In this document: one piece after another, positions 1-9,149 of the stretch
Layout of the letters: every line of letters starts with the position of its first letter
Numbering within the stretch: position 1 is the stretch's first letter
Assembly: GCF_000732635.1 (NCBI RefSeq)
Contig: NZ_JPMD01000003.1
Location: 39,377-103,376, forward strand
Origin: Clostridium sulfidigenes
Lineage (GTDB): Bacteria; Bacillota; Clostridia; Clostridiales; Clostridiaceae
Length of the DNA: 64,000 nt
Reading direction: 5' to 3'
The notes under the pieces: model-generated
Told to the model about the DNA's origin: nothing
Database searches by the model: none
The model's input: only the letters and a program-made list of their open reading frames with translations
Made by a program: the position numbers and the translations under genes

Positions 1-3000
1 TATTATTGGAGTCTTATCTGTAGCTGCTTTAGATGAAATAGTTAATGCATCTGCTGGAGCATATCCACCTGCTACATAGATATTTTCAACATTCTTTTGT
101 CTATCTATTTGTGTAGCCACTGCTAGTGAAGTTTCATATCTATTTGCTCCACCTAATCTTACTACATCAATTCCCATCTTAGCCATCTCTTTAACTGTAG
201 CTTCAGATATAACACTTGTTCCACCTACTACATAAACTGTTTTAACATCTAATCTCTTTAATTCAGTCTTAGTAGCTTCAGTTAATTTACCAGCTTCAGT
301 TAATAATATTGGTGCATCGTAGTTTGCTGCAAGAGGTGCTGCTACTAAAGCATCAGCATAAGCTGTTCCATTAGCTATTACAGCCATATCTGAATTCTTC
401 CAACCAGTCTTACTAACTTCTACTGCTGTTGCATATCTATCTTTTCCATATAATCTACCAGTAGACTCAACAATCTTTTTAACCTTTTTAATAGTTATTT
501 CTTTAACAGTTGTATTTCCTGCATCATCTATAGCTTCAACAGAAATCTTATTTTCACCTTCAGCTAATTTTACTTCATAAGCTAAATCATATTTAGCACT
601 TTCTAAATCATTAAAGTATGACCAATCTGGTGCTATTGTTTTAACAACATTACCATTTACCTTAACTTTTAAGCTTGGTAGGTTATCGTTTATTTTACCA
701 GAAATAATTACTGAATCTTTAGTAGTTTCAGATGGTACAGCTTCAAGATTAACTACTGGTGCTGTGGTATCTACAAATATTTTATGAGCAAATTCTATCT
801 TATTATTTGCAGCATCTACAGCTGCAACCATAATACTATGATATCCATCTTTTAATTCTACTTCTGTTGAGAAGTTCCAAAGACCACTATGCGTATCAAA
901 GGTTAATGGTACATTCTTTCCATTTACAGTAAACTCAGATATAGATGAAGCATCCTTTACAGTACCTTCAACAGCTACCTTTCCACTATTTGATACTCCA
1001 AAGAATTTTGGTCCAGTAACCATTACTGTTGGAATTGTAGTATCTCCTTGTACTGCTCCTGTAGGCTCTTTATATTCTCCTGCAGTTGCCTCTGTTACTT
1101 TAATAGATGTTTTATTTTGTGCATAATCATAGATTTCTACAGAACATTTTTTATAATCTAACTTGCTTAAATCAAATTTTCCTGTTGCATTTTCTTCTAC
1201 TGCTTTACCATCACTAATAAGCACATATTTAAAAATATGACCCTTATTATTGTCTTCTGCAATTACTTCTAATTGTTTAGTATCCTTATTATAATTAACT
1301 TTATTAACTACAGGGGCCTTTGTATCAACATTTACTTTAAAGTCAAAGTTTTGCCATTTAGCATTTTCATAATCTACTTTTGCTTTAACTCTATAAGTAT
1401 ATTCACCATCTGAAACTATCTTATTGTTAACAGTTCCATCCCAAGTAGCATCTTTACGGATACTATACTTATCATATTTTCCATCGTGGTAATGTTTTCC
1501 TACTTTAAAATCTTGAGTTAAATTTCTTATAACTTTTCCATCTTTATCTAATACCTCTATATCTAGTTCCTTCATATTTCTTAAGTAAGAAAGAACAGGT
1601 AATATTGTATCATTTGCTCCATCACCATTTGGAGAGAATGCAATTTTATTTCCATCTGCCTTTTCACCTGATAAATCTACACCTAGGAAATCTATATTAT
1701 CATTAACTATAGATGTAACTCCATAGAAAGATGCTCTTTTTGTTTCATAGATTGATGCATCTATAGCTGGAGCTTTGTCCCATTCACCTTTAAATCCTAA
1801 ATATGGAATACTTAAAGTTGGGTTTGTATCTGTAGGATCAGTTAAAGTTACAAATCCTTCTACATATCCACCATTTACAAAAACTTCTTCAATAGATTTT
1901 TTATTCATTCCAGTTATAGCATTGTTTAGATCCACAGTAGCAGTAATTTGAGTTTTACCCTTTGCAGCTACTTTAATTGAATTATTACTAAATGATATTG
2001 GGAATTTTTTAGTGCCTTTATTAATTATATTTTGAGCTTCTAAGTAAGTGTATTGTTCATCAACTAAATCTGTTTGAACAGTACCTGCCACATTATAAGT
2101 TAATTCTTTGTCACTAAAATTTTGAACTTCTATAGTAAATGTAGCACTATTACCTTTAATCTCTTTTAGATTAACCTTACATTCACCAGTGGTTGTATCT
2201 GTAACTATGGCAGGTGTGGTTGTAGACGCTTGAAGATCCATAACTCCTGCACCTTGTCTTCTAGGTGATGTATAGTTAGGTCCTGCAACAACGCCTTCTG
2301 CCTGATTTGGTCCATTGTCTACATGAGCTACAGCTGTACTCATCATTAACTTTTTAGCCATTTTAGCTCTTGCTTCACCAGTTAATTTAAATTCTTTATC
2401 TACTCTTTGAAGTACTAGGGCTGACCCACCAGCTACATGTGGTGCTGCCATAGATGTACCACTCATATTTCCATAATTATTATTATTAAGTGTTGACCAT
2501 ATATTTCCACCAGGGGCAGTAATTTCAGGTTTAAACTCTAAATTTGGAGTAGTTCCCCATGATGTAAAATCTGACATACTTCCTTTAACTGTATTAGGAA
2601 CTGATACAGTGTTTCCATTTGCTACAACCTTAACTTCTGAAGTTTTTAGTTGTTTTGCAATTTTAGCACCATATGAATTTCCTATAAACAACGCTGGAAT
2701 TGTTCCGCCTTCTGGATACATCATACTTATAAGTCCTTCTCCACCACCAGCATTATTATAAACTACAACCGCAGTAGCACCTGCTGCTTCAGCATTAGCT
2801 ATTTTATCTGTAAAATTATATCCACCACGTTCAATCAAAGCTAAATTACCTTTAACTTCTGCTGGGAAATGTTCTGGTAATCCACCTAGTCCACAATCTA
2901 CAGCTTTTAGTTCTTTTCCTTTAAATACAGATAAAATATCTGTTCCTGATAAAGTGTATGGAGCTATATTCTTTTCTCCATCAATTGAAAACTCTAATCC

Positions 3001-4209
3001 AAATCCAGTAACAACATTGTTTTCTATAGATGCTACTTGAAGAGAATCTGTTGCTAACCCTGGAGAACCAACAACACCATAATCAGGATTTTCAGTATAT
3101 GGATTATCATGCCCATCTCCAAACACGTTAGAGTTTCCTGCTGATATTGCCATAACTACACCATTATCTACAGCTCTATTAACAGCAACTTGTTCTAAAT
3201 CTGTATCATCTACAAAGGATGCTGTTGAACCTAAACTCATATTAATAACATCTGCACCAAGTAGTACTGAATCATCTATAGCCTTAACTATAACATCACC
3301 AAAGGTAGAAGCCATAGATGGATCATTACCAAATACTTTCATGGCAAGAATTTGTGCTTCCGGAGCAACTCCTTTGATTCCATCCTTGCTAGTATCTCCA
3401 TTAGCTCCTACTGTTCCTGCAACGTGCATACCATGCATTGAAGCATCTGGACCTAAATCTAAGATTTCTTGATTATTATCCATGTAGTTATATCCATATG
3501 GAACCTTTGAAGTTCTATAAGTACCTGGTAATTTCTTTTCCTTAGATATAGCTTGTACTTCATCTGATTGAAGCTCAGCTTTACTTTGATCTGTAAGAAC
3601 CATATCTCTATGTGTTGAATCCACACCAGTATCAATAACTGCTACTACTGTACCTTCCCCATTGTAACCACTAGCCCAGGTTTGCTCCGTTTTTATGATT
3701 TCACCACTATTATTCATCATAGGCTCTGGTCTTTCATATTCATTAGCAATAGTAACTGACTTAACTCCAGCCATACTTTCAAGATTTTTAGCTTGTCCTA
3801 GCGTAGTTTTCATACTAAATCCATTAGCTACATTAGTGAAGCTATTTATAACTTCAAATTTAATTCCTTTAGAACTCATCTTACTTTGTAAAGAGCGTTG
3901 TTCTTTTAAAACTTGGTTTTGAAGTTTACCAACTTCAAATTTACTCATTTCATCAAGTTTTATACCCTTTTTAGTAGCCTTTTCAAGTACAGCCTCACTG
4001 TCTAATTCTACTATAATTCTAACTTCATCAGAGTCCTTAATTGTTTGTAGTGCTGGCTCTTGTTTTATCTGAGCCTGTAACACCATTAGTTTTTCTTTGC
4101 TTTCTCCCAAAGACTTAACTAGTTCGTTAGGCGATGCAAAAGCTGTCATTGTTGAACCTAACACTAAAGATAGAGCTAGTCCAACAGATATGCCCTTTTT
4201 AAAGTTCAT
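1..4209 (-). CDS. Secreted S8 subtilisin-like serine protease with CWB2 repeats (3' end missing)
   Basis: An extracellular, wall-attached protease of the lactocepin/C5a-peptidase type; 1,403 residues are visible and the C-terminus lies beyond the left edge. The ATG at 4209 follows a strong AAGGGGG site. Residues 1-26 look like a signal peptide (MNFKKG, hydrophobic core, AFA cleavage region). An I9-type propeptide follows (about 60-160), then the catalytic domain with Asp193 (VIDTGVD), His262 (MHGMHVAGTVG) and Ser586 (GTSMAAPH). A PA-type insert, with residues such as YNNAGGGEG, lies between His and Ser. Fn3/Ig-like modules follow, then at least two cell-wall-binding type 2 repeats (GKDRYATAVEVSK and GGANRYETSLAVA) near the edge, which predict non-covalent anchoring to secondary wall polymers. 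Expected role is extracellular protein digestion for peptide uptake. It is divergent from arsM. Seen: domains and triad; known: family roles; inferred: substrate. Confidence 0.93.
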   Translation of the reverse strand, partial: MNFKKGISVGLALSLVLGSTMTAFASPNELVKSLGESKEKLMVLQAQIKQEPALQTIKDSDEVRIIVELDSEAVLEKATKKGIKLDEMSKFEVGKLQNQVLKEQRSLQSKMSSKGIKFEVINSFTNVANGFSMKTTLGQAKNLESMAGVKSVTIANEYERPEPMMNNSGEIIKTEQTWASGYNGEGTVVAVIDTGVDSTHRDMVLTDQSKAELQSDEVQAISKEKKLPGTYRTSKVPYGYNYMDNNQEILDLGPDASMHGMHVAGTVGANGDTSKDGIKGVAPEAQILAMKVFGNDPSMASTFGDVIVKAIDDSVLLGADVINMSLGSTASFVDDTDLEQVAVNRAVDNGVVMAISAGNSNVFGDGHDNPYTENPDYGVVGSPGLATDSLQVASIENNVVTGFGLEFSIDGEKNIAPYTLSGTDILSVFKGKELKAVDCGLGGLPEHFPAEVKGNLALIERGGYNFTDKIANAEAAGATAVVVYNNAGGGEGLISMMYPEGGTIPALFIGNSYGAKIAKQLKTSEVKVVANGNTVSVPNTVKGSMSDFTSWGTTPNLEFKPEITAPGGNIWSTLNNNNYGNMSGTSMAAPHVAGGSALVLQRVDKEFKLTGEARAKMAKKLMMSTAVAHVDNGPNQAEGVVAGPNYTSPRRQGAGVMDLQASTTTPAIVTDTTTGECKVNLKEIKGNSATFTIEVQNFSDKELTYNVAGTVQTDLVDEQYTYLEAQNIINKGTKKFPISFSNNSIKVAAKGKTQITATVDLNNAITGMNKKSIEEVFVNGGYVEGFVTLTDPTDTNPTLSIPYLGFKGEWDKAPAIDASIYETKRASFYGVTSIVNDNIDFLGVDLSGEKADGNKIAFSPNGDGANDTILPVLSYLRNMKELDIEVLDKDGKVIRNLTQDFKVGKHYHDGKYDKYSIRKDATWDGTVNNKIVSDGEYTYRVKAKVDYENAKWQNFDFKVNVDTKAPVVNKVNYNKDTKQLEVIAEDNNKGHIFKYVLISDGKAVEENATGKFDLSKLDYKKCSVEIYDYAQNKTSIKVTEATAGEYKEPTGAVQGDTTIPTVMVTGPKFFGVSNSGKVAVEGTVKDASSISEFTVNGKNVPLTFDTHSGLWNFSTEVELKDGYHSIMVAAVDAANNKIEFAHKIFVDTTAPVVNLEAVPSETTKDSVIISGKINDNLPSLKVKVNGNVVKTIAPDWSYFNDLESAKYDLAYEVKLAEGENKISVEAIDDAGNTTVKEITIKKVKKIVESTGRLYGKDRYATAVEVSKTGWKNSDMAVIANGTAYADALVAAPLAANYDAPILLTEAGKLTEATKTELKRLDVKTVYVVGGTSVISEATVKEMAKMGIDVVRLGGANRYETSLAVATQIDRQKNVENIYVAGGYAPADALTISSKAATDKTPII

Positions 4210-4725
4210 TAAATTACCCCCTTGATATATAATTTTCTTAACCTTATATGATATGCATATAAACTTATTAACTTGTGTTAATTGTTTTATATACTTTTAA
4301 GAATATATTAACAGTATAAGAATTTATTTCAATAAAAAAATTATCTGATTTTTCTTCCATAAACACTAATCTATTACATAAAAATACTTTTTATTGTTTT
4401 TTTATCCATGTATTTGGTATTTTTTCAACATGTAAATCCACAATAATCCAAATATCTACATTATTTCGAAAATAAAGTATAACAAAAATTTTAATTTCGT
4501 ATACCTAATCATTCTTAATTTTATTTACAATTTATATTTTGTTAACTATATATTCATTGATTTTATAATCAAATTATGATTTAAAATCACATTGATTTAT
4601 TATATATTCATCCATTTTATCTATTATTAAGTATAAATAAGCCATCTTATATAGTATAATAAAATGCATAATATACTAATTATTGCTTACCCTACTATTT
4701 AATAAATAATTAAGGAGAGTTTTAT
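4210..4725. other. Divergent intergenic region between S8 protease and arsM
   Basis: 516 bp of very AT-rich non-coding DNA that must hold both divergent promoters. No ORF or structured RNA was recognised. The only conspicuous element is the hyphenated dyad at 4558-4589, listed separately. Confidence 0.6.
4558..4589 (+). promoter_or_regulatory. Imperfect inverted repeat, possible operator of arsM
   Basis: TGATTTTATAATCA is followed after AATTA by TGATTTAAAATCA, so the arms match over 13 positions with a single-base indel. It lies about 137 bp upstream of the arsM start. ArsR-type repressors bind AT-rich dyads, but no arsR gene is present here and the match to an ArsR site is only by form. Confidence 0.3.
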
Positions 4726-5517
4726 ATGAATCCAAATAAAAACTTACTAATAAAAAATGCTGTTCATGAAAGTTATAAAAGCATAGCTCTCGGTAAGACA
4801 GATAAAAATAGTTGCTGTAGCACTAGTAAAATATCTCTTAAAAAGTCCGCAGTGGAAATTTCAAATAAAATAGGGTACTCTGAAGAAGAAATAAACTCTG
4901 TACCTTCAGGAGTAAATATGGGACTTGGCTGTGGTAATCCTCTTTCTATATCTAAGTTGAGTCCTAATGAAACTCTTTTGGATTTGGGAAGCGGCGGTGG
5001 ATTTGATTGTTTTCTAGCTTCAAAAAAAGTTGGTCCTACGGGTTTTGTAATTGGAGTTGATATGACTCATGAAATGTTAAGAAAAGCTCGAATGGCAGCC
5101 TCTCAAAACGGCTATAAAAATATAGATTTTAGACTTGGCGAAATTGAAAACTTACCTGTAGCAGACAACATTGTAGATGTAGTTATTTCTAACTGTGTTA
5201 TAAATCTATCTCCAAATAAACAAAGGGTTTATGATGAAATATATAGAGTTCTAAAACCTGGTGGACGTATTGCAATTTCTGATATAGTTTTAATGAGGGA
5301 ACTTACAGAGGACATGAAGGCGGATGAATCTTTATATTGTGGGTGAGTTACTGGTGCTTCTTCAGTTGAAGAATTAGAAGTATACTTAAAAAACTCAGGT
5401 TTTAAAGAAATTAATATAACTACTAAAGCTGTTCCTAAGGAATATGAGGAAAAGTGGGGACATAATCTTAAAGTTGGAGAATACATAATGTCTTCATATA
5501 TAAAAGCATTTAAATAA
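4726..5517 (+). CDS. arsM: Arsenite S-adenosylmethionine methyltransferase, candidate selenoprotein (TGA at codon 207)
   Basis: ArsM methylates As(III) with S-adenosylmethionine in the cytosol. Read through the TGA at 5344-5346, the gene gives 263 residues, a normal length for bacterial ArsM; stopping there gives only 206. Visible are a CC pair at 30-31, a Cys at 69 (GLGCGNP), the SAM-binding loop DLGSGGGFD (86-94), and YCG-TGA-VTGA at the point where ArsM proteins normally carry the catalytic Cys (CG-C-V-GA). The frame after TGA is open to a TAA at 5517 and reads as the expected C-terminal part (SVEELEVYLKNSGFKEI). A hairpin 11 nt after the TGA has the form of a bacterial SECIS. The site follows GGAGAG. 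Selenocysteine is the best reading; a recent nonsense mutation of a TGT/TGC codon is the alternative. No sel genes lie in the window. Confidence 0.85.
5344..5373 (+). promoter_or_regulatory. Putative bacterial SECIS element after the arsM TGA codon
   Basis: The TGA is followed by an 11-nt gap and a 6-bp perfect stem TTCTTC/GAAGAA (5358-5363 and 5368-5373) with loop AGTT. The loop starts 17 nt after the TGA and has G as its second base. Both fit the loose rules for bacterial SECIS hairpins (loop about 16-37 nt downstream, G among the first two loop bases). The stem is short and AT-leaning, so experimental proof is needed. Confidence 0.6.
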
Positions 5518-5527
5518 TACTTAAATA

Positions 5528-5563
5528 AAAAATGATTAGAGTTAATTGACTCTAATCATTTTT
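5528..5563. terminator. Bidirectional terminator between convergent arsM and hisS
   Basis: A 15-bp perfect stem (arms 5528-5542 and 5549-5563, ATGATTAGAGT core) with a 6-nt loop, A-run on one side and T-run on the other, between two convergent genes. Confidence 0.9.
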
Positions 5564-5612
5564 ACACTAAAAATGTTATATCATTTATTAAATTTTAATA
5601 CTACCATTATAA

Positions 5613-6929
5613 TTATCTACTATTTAAAATTGAAATACATTCTTTTGTAGATACTAATTGTTGTTCACCATTTTCCATATTTTTCAACAGAATTTTATTA
5701 GATGTTTTCTCATCTTCTCCAATAATAATAACATATGGTATAGCTAATTTATTTGCATATTTCATTTTCTTAGCAAACTTTCCACCTTCAAGGTAAATAT
5801 CAACCTTAATCTCAGATTGTCTTAATTGATTACAAACTTCAATACCATAATCAAAATCTTCATCCATTGGTATCACTAAAACATCTATAAGTGAATTACT
5901 ATCTAAATCTATAATATTGCTTTCCATAAAACTCCAAAATAATCTTGTTAATCCAATAGATATACCAACCCCTGGAAGTTTTTTATCAGTATAGAACTGG
6001 GCTAAATCATCATATCTCCCACCTGAACACACTGAACCAAATTCCGGATAATCATCTAAGAATGTTTCATATACTGTTCCAGTATAATAATCTAATCCTC
6101 TAGTTATCTTAAAGTCAATTACATAATTTTTATCCGGAATTCCAAAAGCTTTTATATACTTATTTACAGTTTCTAATTCTTCAACACCTTCTAAAAATCT
6201 TTCGTTGGTCACTGAACTATTTTTTAAGAACTGAATCTTCTCCTCATTGCTACCTTCTATAGTTATAAATTTAATAACCTCATCTATTCCTTCACTGGTT
6301 ATTATATATTCCTCTAATTCTTCTCTGACCTTGGCTTCTCCAATCTTTTCAATTTTATCTACAACTCTTAATACCTCTATATAATTATCTATATTTAAAC
6401 TTCTTAAAAATCCATCTAGGATTTTTCTATTATTAATTCTTATTTTAAAGTTATCAAAGCCTAACTCTTTAAATATTTTATATATAGTACTAGGAATCTG
6501 AGCATCATTTACTATGCTTAATGCTCCATTGCCAATTACATCTACATCACACTGATAAAATTCTCTAAATCTACCCCTCTGATTCCTCTCACCTCTATAA
6601 ACTTTTCCAATTTGATATCTTTTAAATGGAAAGGCTATTTCTTCCATGTGTTGAGCTACATAACGTGCAAGTGGTACTGTTAAGTCAAATCTTAATGCCA
6701 TCTCTGTACTACCCTTAGTTAAAGTATATATTTGCTTTTCTGTGTCTCCACCAGTTTTAGCAAGTAATACTTCACTTTTTTCAATTATAGGAGTGTCTAT
6801 AGGTAGAAATCCAAAAGACTCATAATTTCTTCTAATGACATCATAAACATTATTAAATGCTACTTGCTCTCTTGGAGTAAGCTCCATAAATCCTGGCAAT
6901 ATACTAGGCTTTGTTATTTTTGTACTCAT
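5613..6929 (-). CDS. hisS: Histidyl-tRNA synthetase
   Basis: A cytosolic class II synthetase that charges tRNA-His; 438 residues, close to the family norm. Class II motif 2 (FREFYQCDVD), the histidine-binding signature RGLDYYTGTVYE, the GGRYDDL loop and motif 3 (GVGISIGLTRL) are all present, followed by the C-terminal anticodon-binding domain (LIDVLVIPMDE onward). The start at 6929 has AAGGAGAG seven bases upstream. A 250-nt leader precedes it with a His-rich mini-ORF and an intrinsic terminator (6997-7033), so expression is probably adjusted by charged tRNA-His supply. It is monocistronic by appearance, ending at a bidirectional terminator. Confidence 0.97.
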   Translation of the reverse strand: MSTKITKPSILPGFMELTPREQVAFNNVYDVIRRNYESFGFLPIDTPIIEKSEVLLAKTGGDTEKQIYTLTKGSTEMALRFDLTVPLARYVAQHMEEIAFPFKRYQIGKVYRGERNQRGRFREFYQCDVDVIGNGALSIVNDAQIPSTIYKIFKELGFDNFKIRINNRKILDGFLRSLNIDNYIEVLRVVDKIEKIGEAKVREELEEYIITSEGIDEVIKFITIEGSNEEKIQFLKNSSVTNERFLEGVEELETVNKYIKAFGIPDKNYVIDFKITRGLDYYTGTVYETFLDDYPEFGSVCSGGRYDDLAQFYTDKKLPGVGISIGLTRLFWSFMESNIIDLDSNSLIDVLVIPMDEDFDYGIEVCNQLRQSEIKVDIYLEGGKFAKKMKYANKLAIPYVIIIGEDEKTSNKILLKNMENGEQQLVSTKECISILNSR

Positions 6930-6996
6930 ATCAATCTCTCCTTAATTTATAAAACTTATATAATATTTATCTGAAAATCTGAAGCTTTCATACTAT

Positions 6997-7033
6997 AAAA
7001 AAATCTCTAAAGACAACTAGTATCCTTAGAGAT
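6997..7033 (-). terminator. Intrinsic terminator in the hisS leader (attenuator)
   Basis: On the minus strand a 13-bp stem, ATCTCTAAGGATA paired with TGTCTTTAGAGAT (two G-U pairs), with loop CTAGT is followed by seven T. It sits 68 nt upstream of hisS and downstream of the His leader peptide. Another hairpin lies just before it (7050-7092): arms CCATAGATA and TATCTATGG, perfect over 9 bp. The 3' arm of that hairpin can alternatively pair over 7 bp with CATAGAT at the third His codon of the mini-ORF, so ribosome position could change the folding. Confidence 0.85.
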
Positions 7034-7111
7034 ATAAAACTCAATAACTCCATAGATACATTTGCCTTCGCACAAATAGGCCCTATCTATGGCTTAATTT
7101 TAAAACCATAA

Positions 7112-7168
7112 TTATAAGACCTTGCATCTATGATGATGTTCATATTTTCTATTTGACAAGTATTTCAC
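7112..7168 (-). CDS. Putative histidine leader peptide of hisS (three consecutive His codons)
   Basis: A mini-ORF starting GTG at 7168 encodes MKYLSNRKYEHHHRCKVL and stops at TAA. AGGAG (7178-7182) is nine bases upstream of the GTG. An in-frame ATG at 7177 would add MVV but sits right against the AGGAG, so GTG is preferred. A TATAAT hexamer at 7198-7203 provides a plausible minus-strand -10 just upstream, without a good -35. Three CAT codons in a row in a very short ORF placed before a terminator and a histidyl-tRNA synthetase gene match the logic of classical his attenuation. No T-box antiterminator sequence (TGGN-ACCGCG type) is found in this leader. Too short to prove by composition alone. 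Confidence 0.65.
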   Translation of the reverse strand: MKYLSNRKYEHHHRCKVL

Positions 7169-7282
7169 TACAACCATCTCCTGTGTAAATAAATCCTATT
7201 ATAAACAATTTATCATTTAATATATTTCATGTCAATAATTTTAAATGACTTATACTCTAATTCTTATATACAATCCTGTTTA

Positions 7283-8341
7283 TTAATCTAAGGATTTAGA
7301 TAATCCATCTCTTCTATTTCCATTTCGACCAATAACTGTGTCGGCTGTAATTAGAGAATTTAGAACTGACTCCTCTACAGCTTCTGCAGCTGCTCTAAAA
7401 AAGAAGTCGATATAATTTTCATTAATTACATTAACTTTACTAGTTACACATTCCTCATAATGTTTAATTTTATTAGCTGTACTAAAAGCAATTGCTATAT
7501 CACCACTTCCATTTCCAAGATAAGAACCTAATCTTGTTATACCCACAATACTTCTCTTTGCCACTCTTTTCAATTGTCTTGGTGATAGCGGAGCATCTGT
7601 AGCTAAAATTATCATAATAGATCCCTTTTCCAAATTATCTATATTACAGTTTGTATTAGTTATATTTACACCTATATTATTCTCATATAACATAGGTTTT
7701 ATATCATTGTTATTAAGTATAAAATCTTCCTTGATTCCAAAATTCGATAATACCAATGCACCTAGTGTATATTCTTCATCTTTTATATTTATTTTTCTAG
7801 AAGAAGATCCTATGCCACCCTTATACCCAAAGCAACTCATTCCAGTTCCTGCTCCTACTGCTCCTTCTAAAAAATCTGTAGATGCATTATTTATACTTTC
7901 AAATACGTGCTCTTCTTTAACATGAAGCCCTCTAATATCATTTAGATACCCATCGTTACATTCTCCAACTATAGGGTTAATAGTTCCTGTTTCAACACCT
8001 ATATCAGTGTTTATTGAAAGCATATATCTAACTAATCCTTGACTTACTGTCCCTACATTTAAAGTATTTGTAAGCATAATTGGTGTTTCAATTGTTCCAA
8101 GCTCCTCTAATTGTATAGTTCCTACAGTCTTTCCAAAACCATTTATTACGTGAACAGCTCCATATACTTTATCCTTGAATAGATTTCCATCATGGGGTAA
8201 TATAGCTGTTACTCCTGTGTTTACATCTCCATCTTTTAATGTAACATGACCTACCCTTACTCCTTTTACATCAGTAATCTTATTTTTTTCTCCCCTTGGT
8301 AATTTTCCTACAGTAACTTCATAATCTCTAATTCTCTTCAT
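7283..8341 (-). CDS. P1 (DmpA/S58) family aminopeptidase
   Basis: 352 residues of the DmpA-like N-terminal-nucleophile family, which self-cleave before a serine and remove N-terminal residues from small peptides. The GIGSSS motif (about residues 176-181) is the expected autocleavage site, preceded by EGAVGAGTGMSCFGYKGG and followed by NTNCNIDN and ATDAPLSPRQLKR, both typical of the family. The N-terminal DVKGVRVGHVT block is also diagnostic. No signal peptide, so cytosolic. The start at 8341 follows GGAGGAAATA. It lies upstream of hisS on the same strand, but the long leader with its own terminator separates them, so they are probably separate units. Confidence 0.9.
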   Translation of the reverse strand: MKRIRDYEVTVGKLPRGEKNKITDVKGVRVGHVTLKDGDVNTGVTAILPHDGNLFKDKVYGAVHVINGFGKTVGTIQLEELGTIETPIMLTNTLNVGTVSQGLVRYMLSINTDIGVETGTINPIVGECNDGYLNDIRGLHVKEEHVFESINNASTDFLEGAVGAGTGMSCFGYKGGIGSSSRKINIKDEEYTLGALVLSNFGIKEDFILNNNDIKPMLYENNIGVNITNTNCNIDNLEKGSIMIILATDAPLSPRQLKRVAKRSIVGITRLGSYLGNGSGDIAIAFSTANKIKHYEECVTSKVNVINENYIDFFFRAAAEAVEESVLNSLITADTVIGRNGNRRDGLSKSLD

Positions 8342-8530
8342 TATTTCCTCCTAAATTCAAATCACTTATTATAACACTCTATACACTTATCTATATATTT
8401 TTAAATAATGACTTATTAAATATTCATCTTCTTAATTTTACTATATTATTTTTCTAAATTTCAAAGTTTTATAATTATTTTCCACTTTTATCTTCAAAGG
8501 CATATATGTTCATTGAAAGGAGTTGATACT

Positions 8531-8755
8531 ATGGCAATAACAAATACTAAAAATAATACAGCCTTAGTTATTAAATATACAAAGGGGCAAAATCAGGATG
8601 GTAGTCCAAAAATTCAAAGTCAAAAATTTTCAAAGGTAAGTGGATCTGCTACTGATGAAGAAATCTACAATCTGGGCATAGTAATTGGATCTGTACTAAT
8701 AAGTGAACCTACAGAAATTAAAAAACTAGATGATTATACTTTGAATGAAGGCTAA
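8531..8755 (+). CDS. DUF1659 family small protein
   Basis: A 74-residue protein of the DUF1659 family, whose function is unknown. The start ATG at 8531 follows AAAGGAGTTGATACT; an upstream in-frame ATG at 8513 would place the ribosome site inside the coding region and is rejected. The pattern ALVIKYTKGQ...KIQSQKFSKVSGSATDEEIYNLGIVIGSVL is typical. The DUF2922 gene follows 58 bp later on the same strand, and the two families are commonly found as neighbours in Bacillus and Clostridium, suggesting a joint but unknown role. Confidence 0.85.
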   Translation: MAITNTKNNTALVIKYTKGQNQDGSPKIQSQKFSKVSGSATDEEIYNLGIVIGSVLISEPTEIKKLDDYTLNEG

Positions 8756-8813
8756 AGATAAAAAATTTCTACTCTCTCATAATTATAATTCTAAAAAATA
8801 AGGAGGATTAATA

Positions 8814-9035
8814 ATGGAAAAAAAATTAGTTATGACCTTTAAGGATGAAACGGAAAATAAATTTAATCTTACAGTTAACTCTGTTAAAGATAGTATATCA
8901 CCTACAGAAATTAACAATATAATGGACTATATTATATCAACTGAAATATTTAAAAGCAAAAATGGAAAATTAGTTTCTAAAACTTCTGCTATAACTGTAG
9001 ATACTAACACCACTGAACACCCAGTAGGTAACTAA
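8814..9035 (+). CDS. DUF2922 family small protein
   Basis: 73 residues, DUF2922 family (starts KKLVMTFKDETENKFNLTV, then an MDYIIST-type segment). Function unknown. The start follows AAGGAGGATTAATA. It pairs with the DUF1659 gene just upstream, with which it probably shares a transcript that ends at the very long hairpin beginning directly after its stop codon. The C-terminal tail (VDTNTTEHPVGN) is longer than the usual end of the family. Confidence 0.85.
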   Translation: MEKKLVMTFKDETENKFNLTVNSVKDSISPTEINNIMDYIISTEIFKSKNGKLVSKTSAITVDTNTTEHPVGN

Positions 9036-9098
9036 AAAGGAGTGATAAACACGAGGGTACTTTTTCAGTATCTCCGTGTTTATATCACTCCCTTTTTA
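9036..9098. terminator. Very long bidirectional terminator hairpin
   Basis: AAAAAGGAGTGAT and AAACACG pair with CGTGTTTA and ATCACTCC-CTTTTT through a small bulge. The loop itself folds again (GAGGGTACT with AGTATCTC). About 28 base pairs in total. It begins one base after the DUF2922 stop and serves the convergent lysA unit as well. Confidence 0.85.
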
Positions 9099-9149
9099 TA
9101 TTTTCATTTCCTTTCACCTGTATCTCTTGCTATAAGCTAAAATTAATTA

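Noticed and set aside
6930..7282. T-box in front of hisS
   Set aside because: The terminator is present but no AGGGTGG- or TGG-ACCGCG-type antiterminator core could be found; the His codon mini-ORF explains the leader better.
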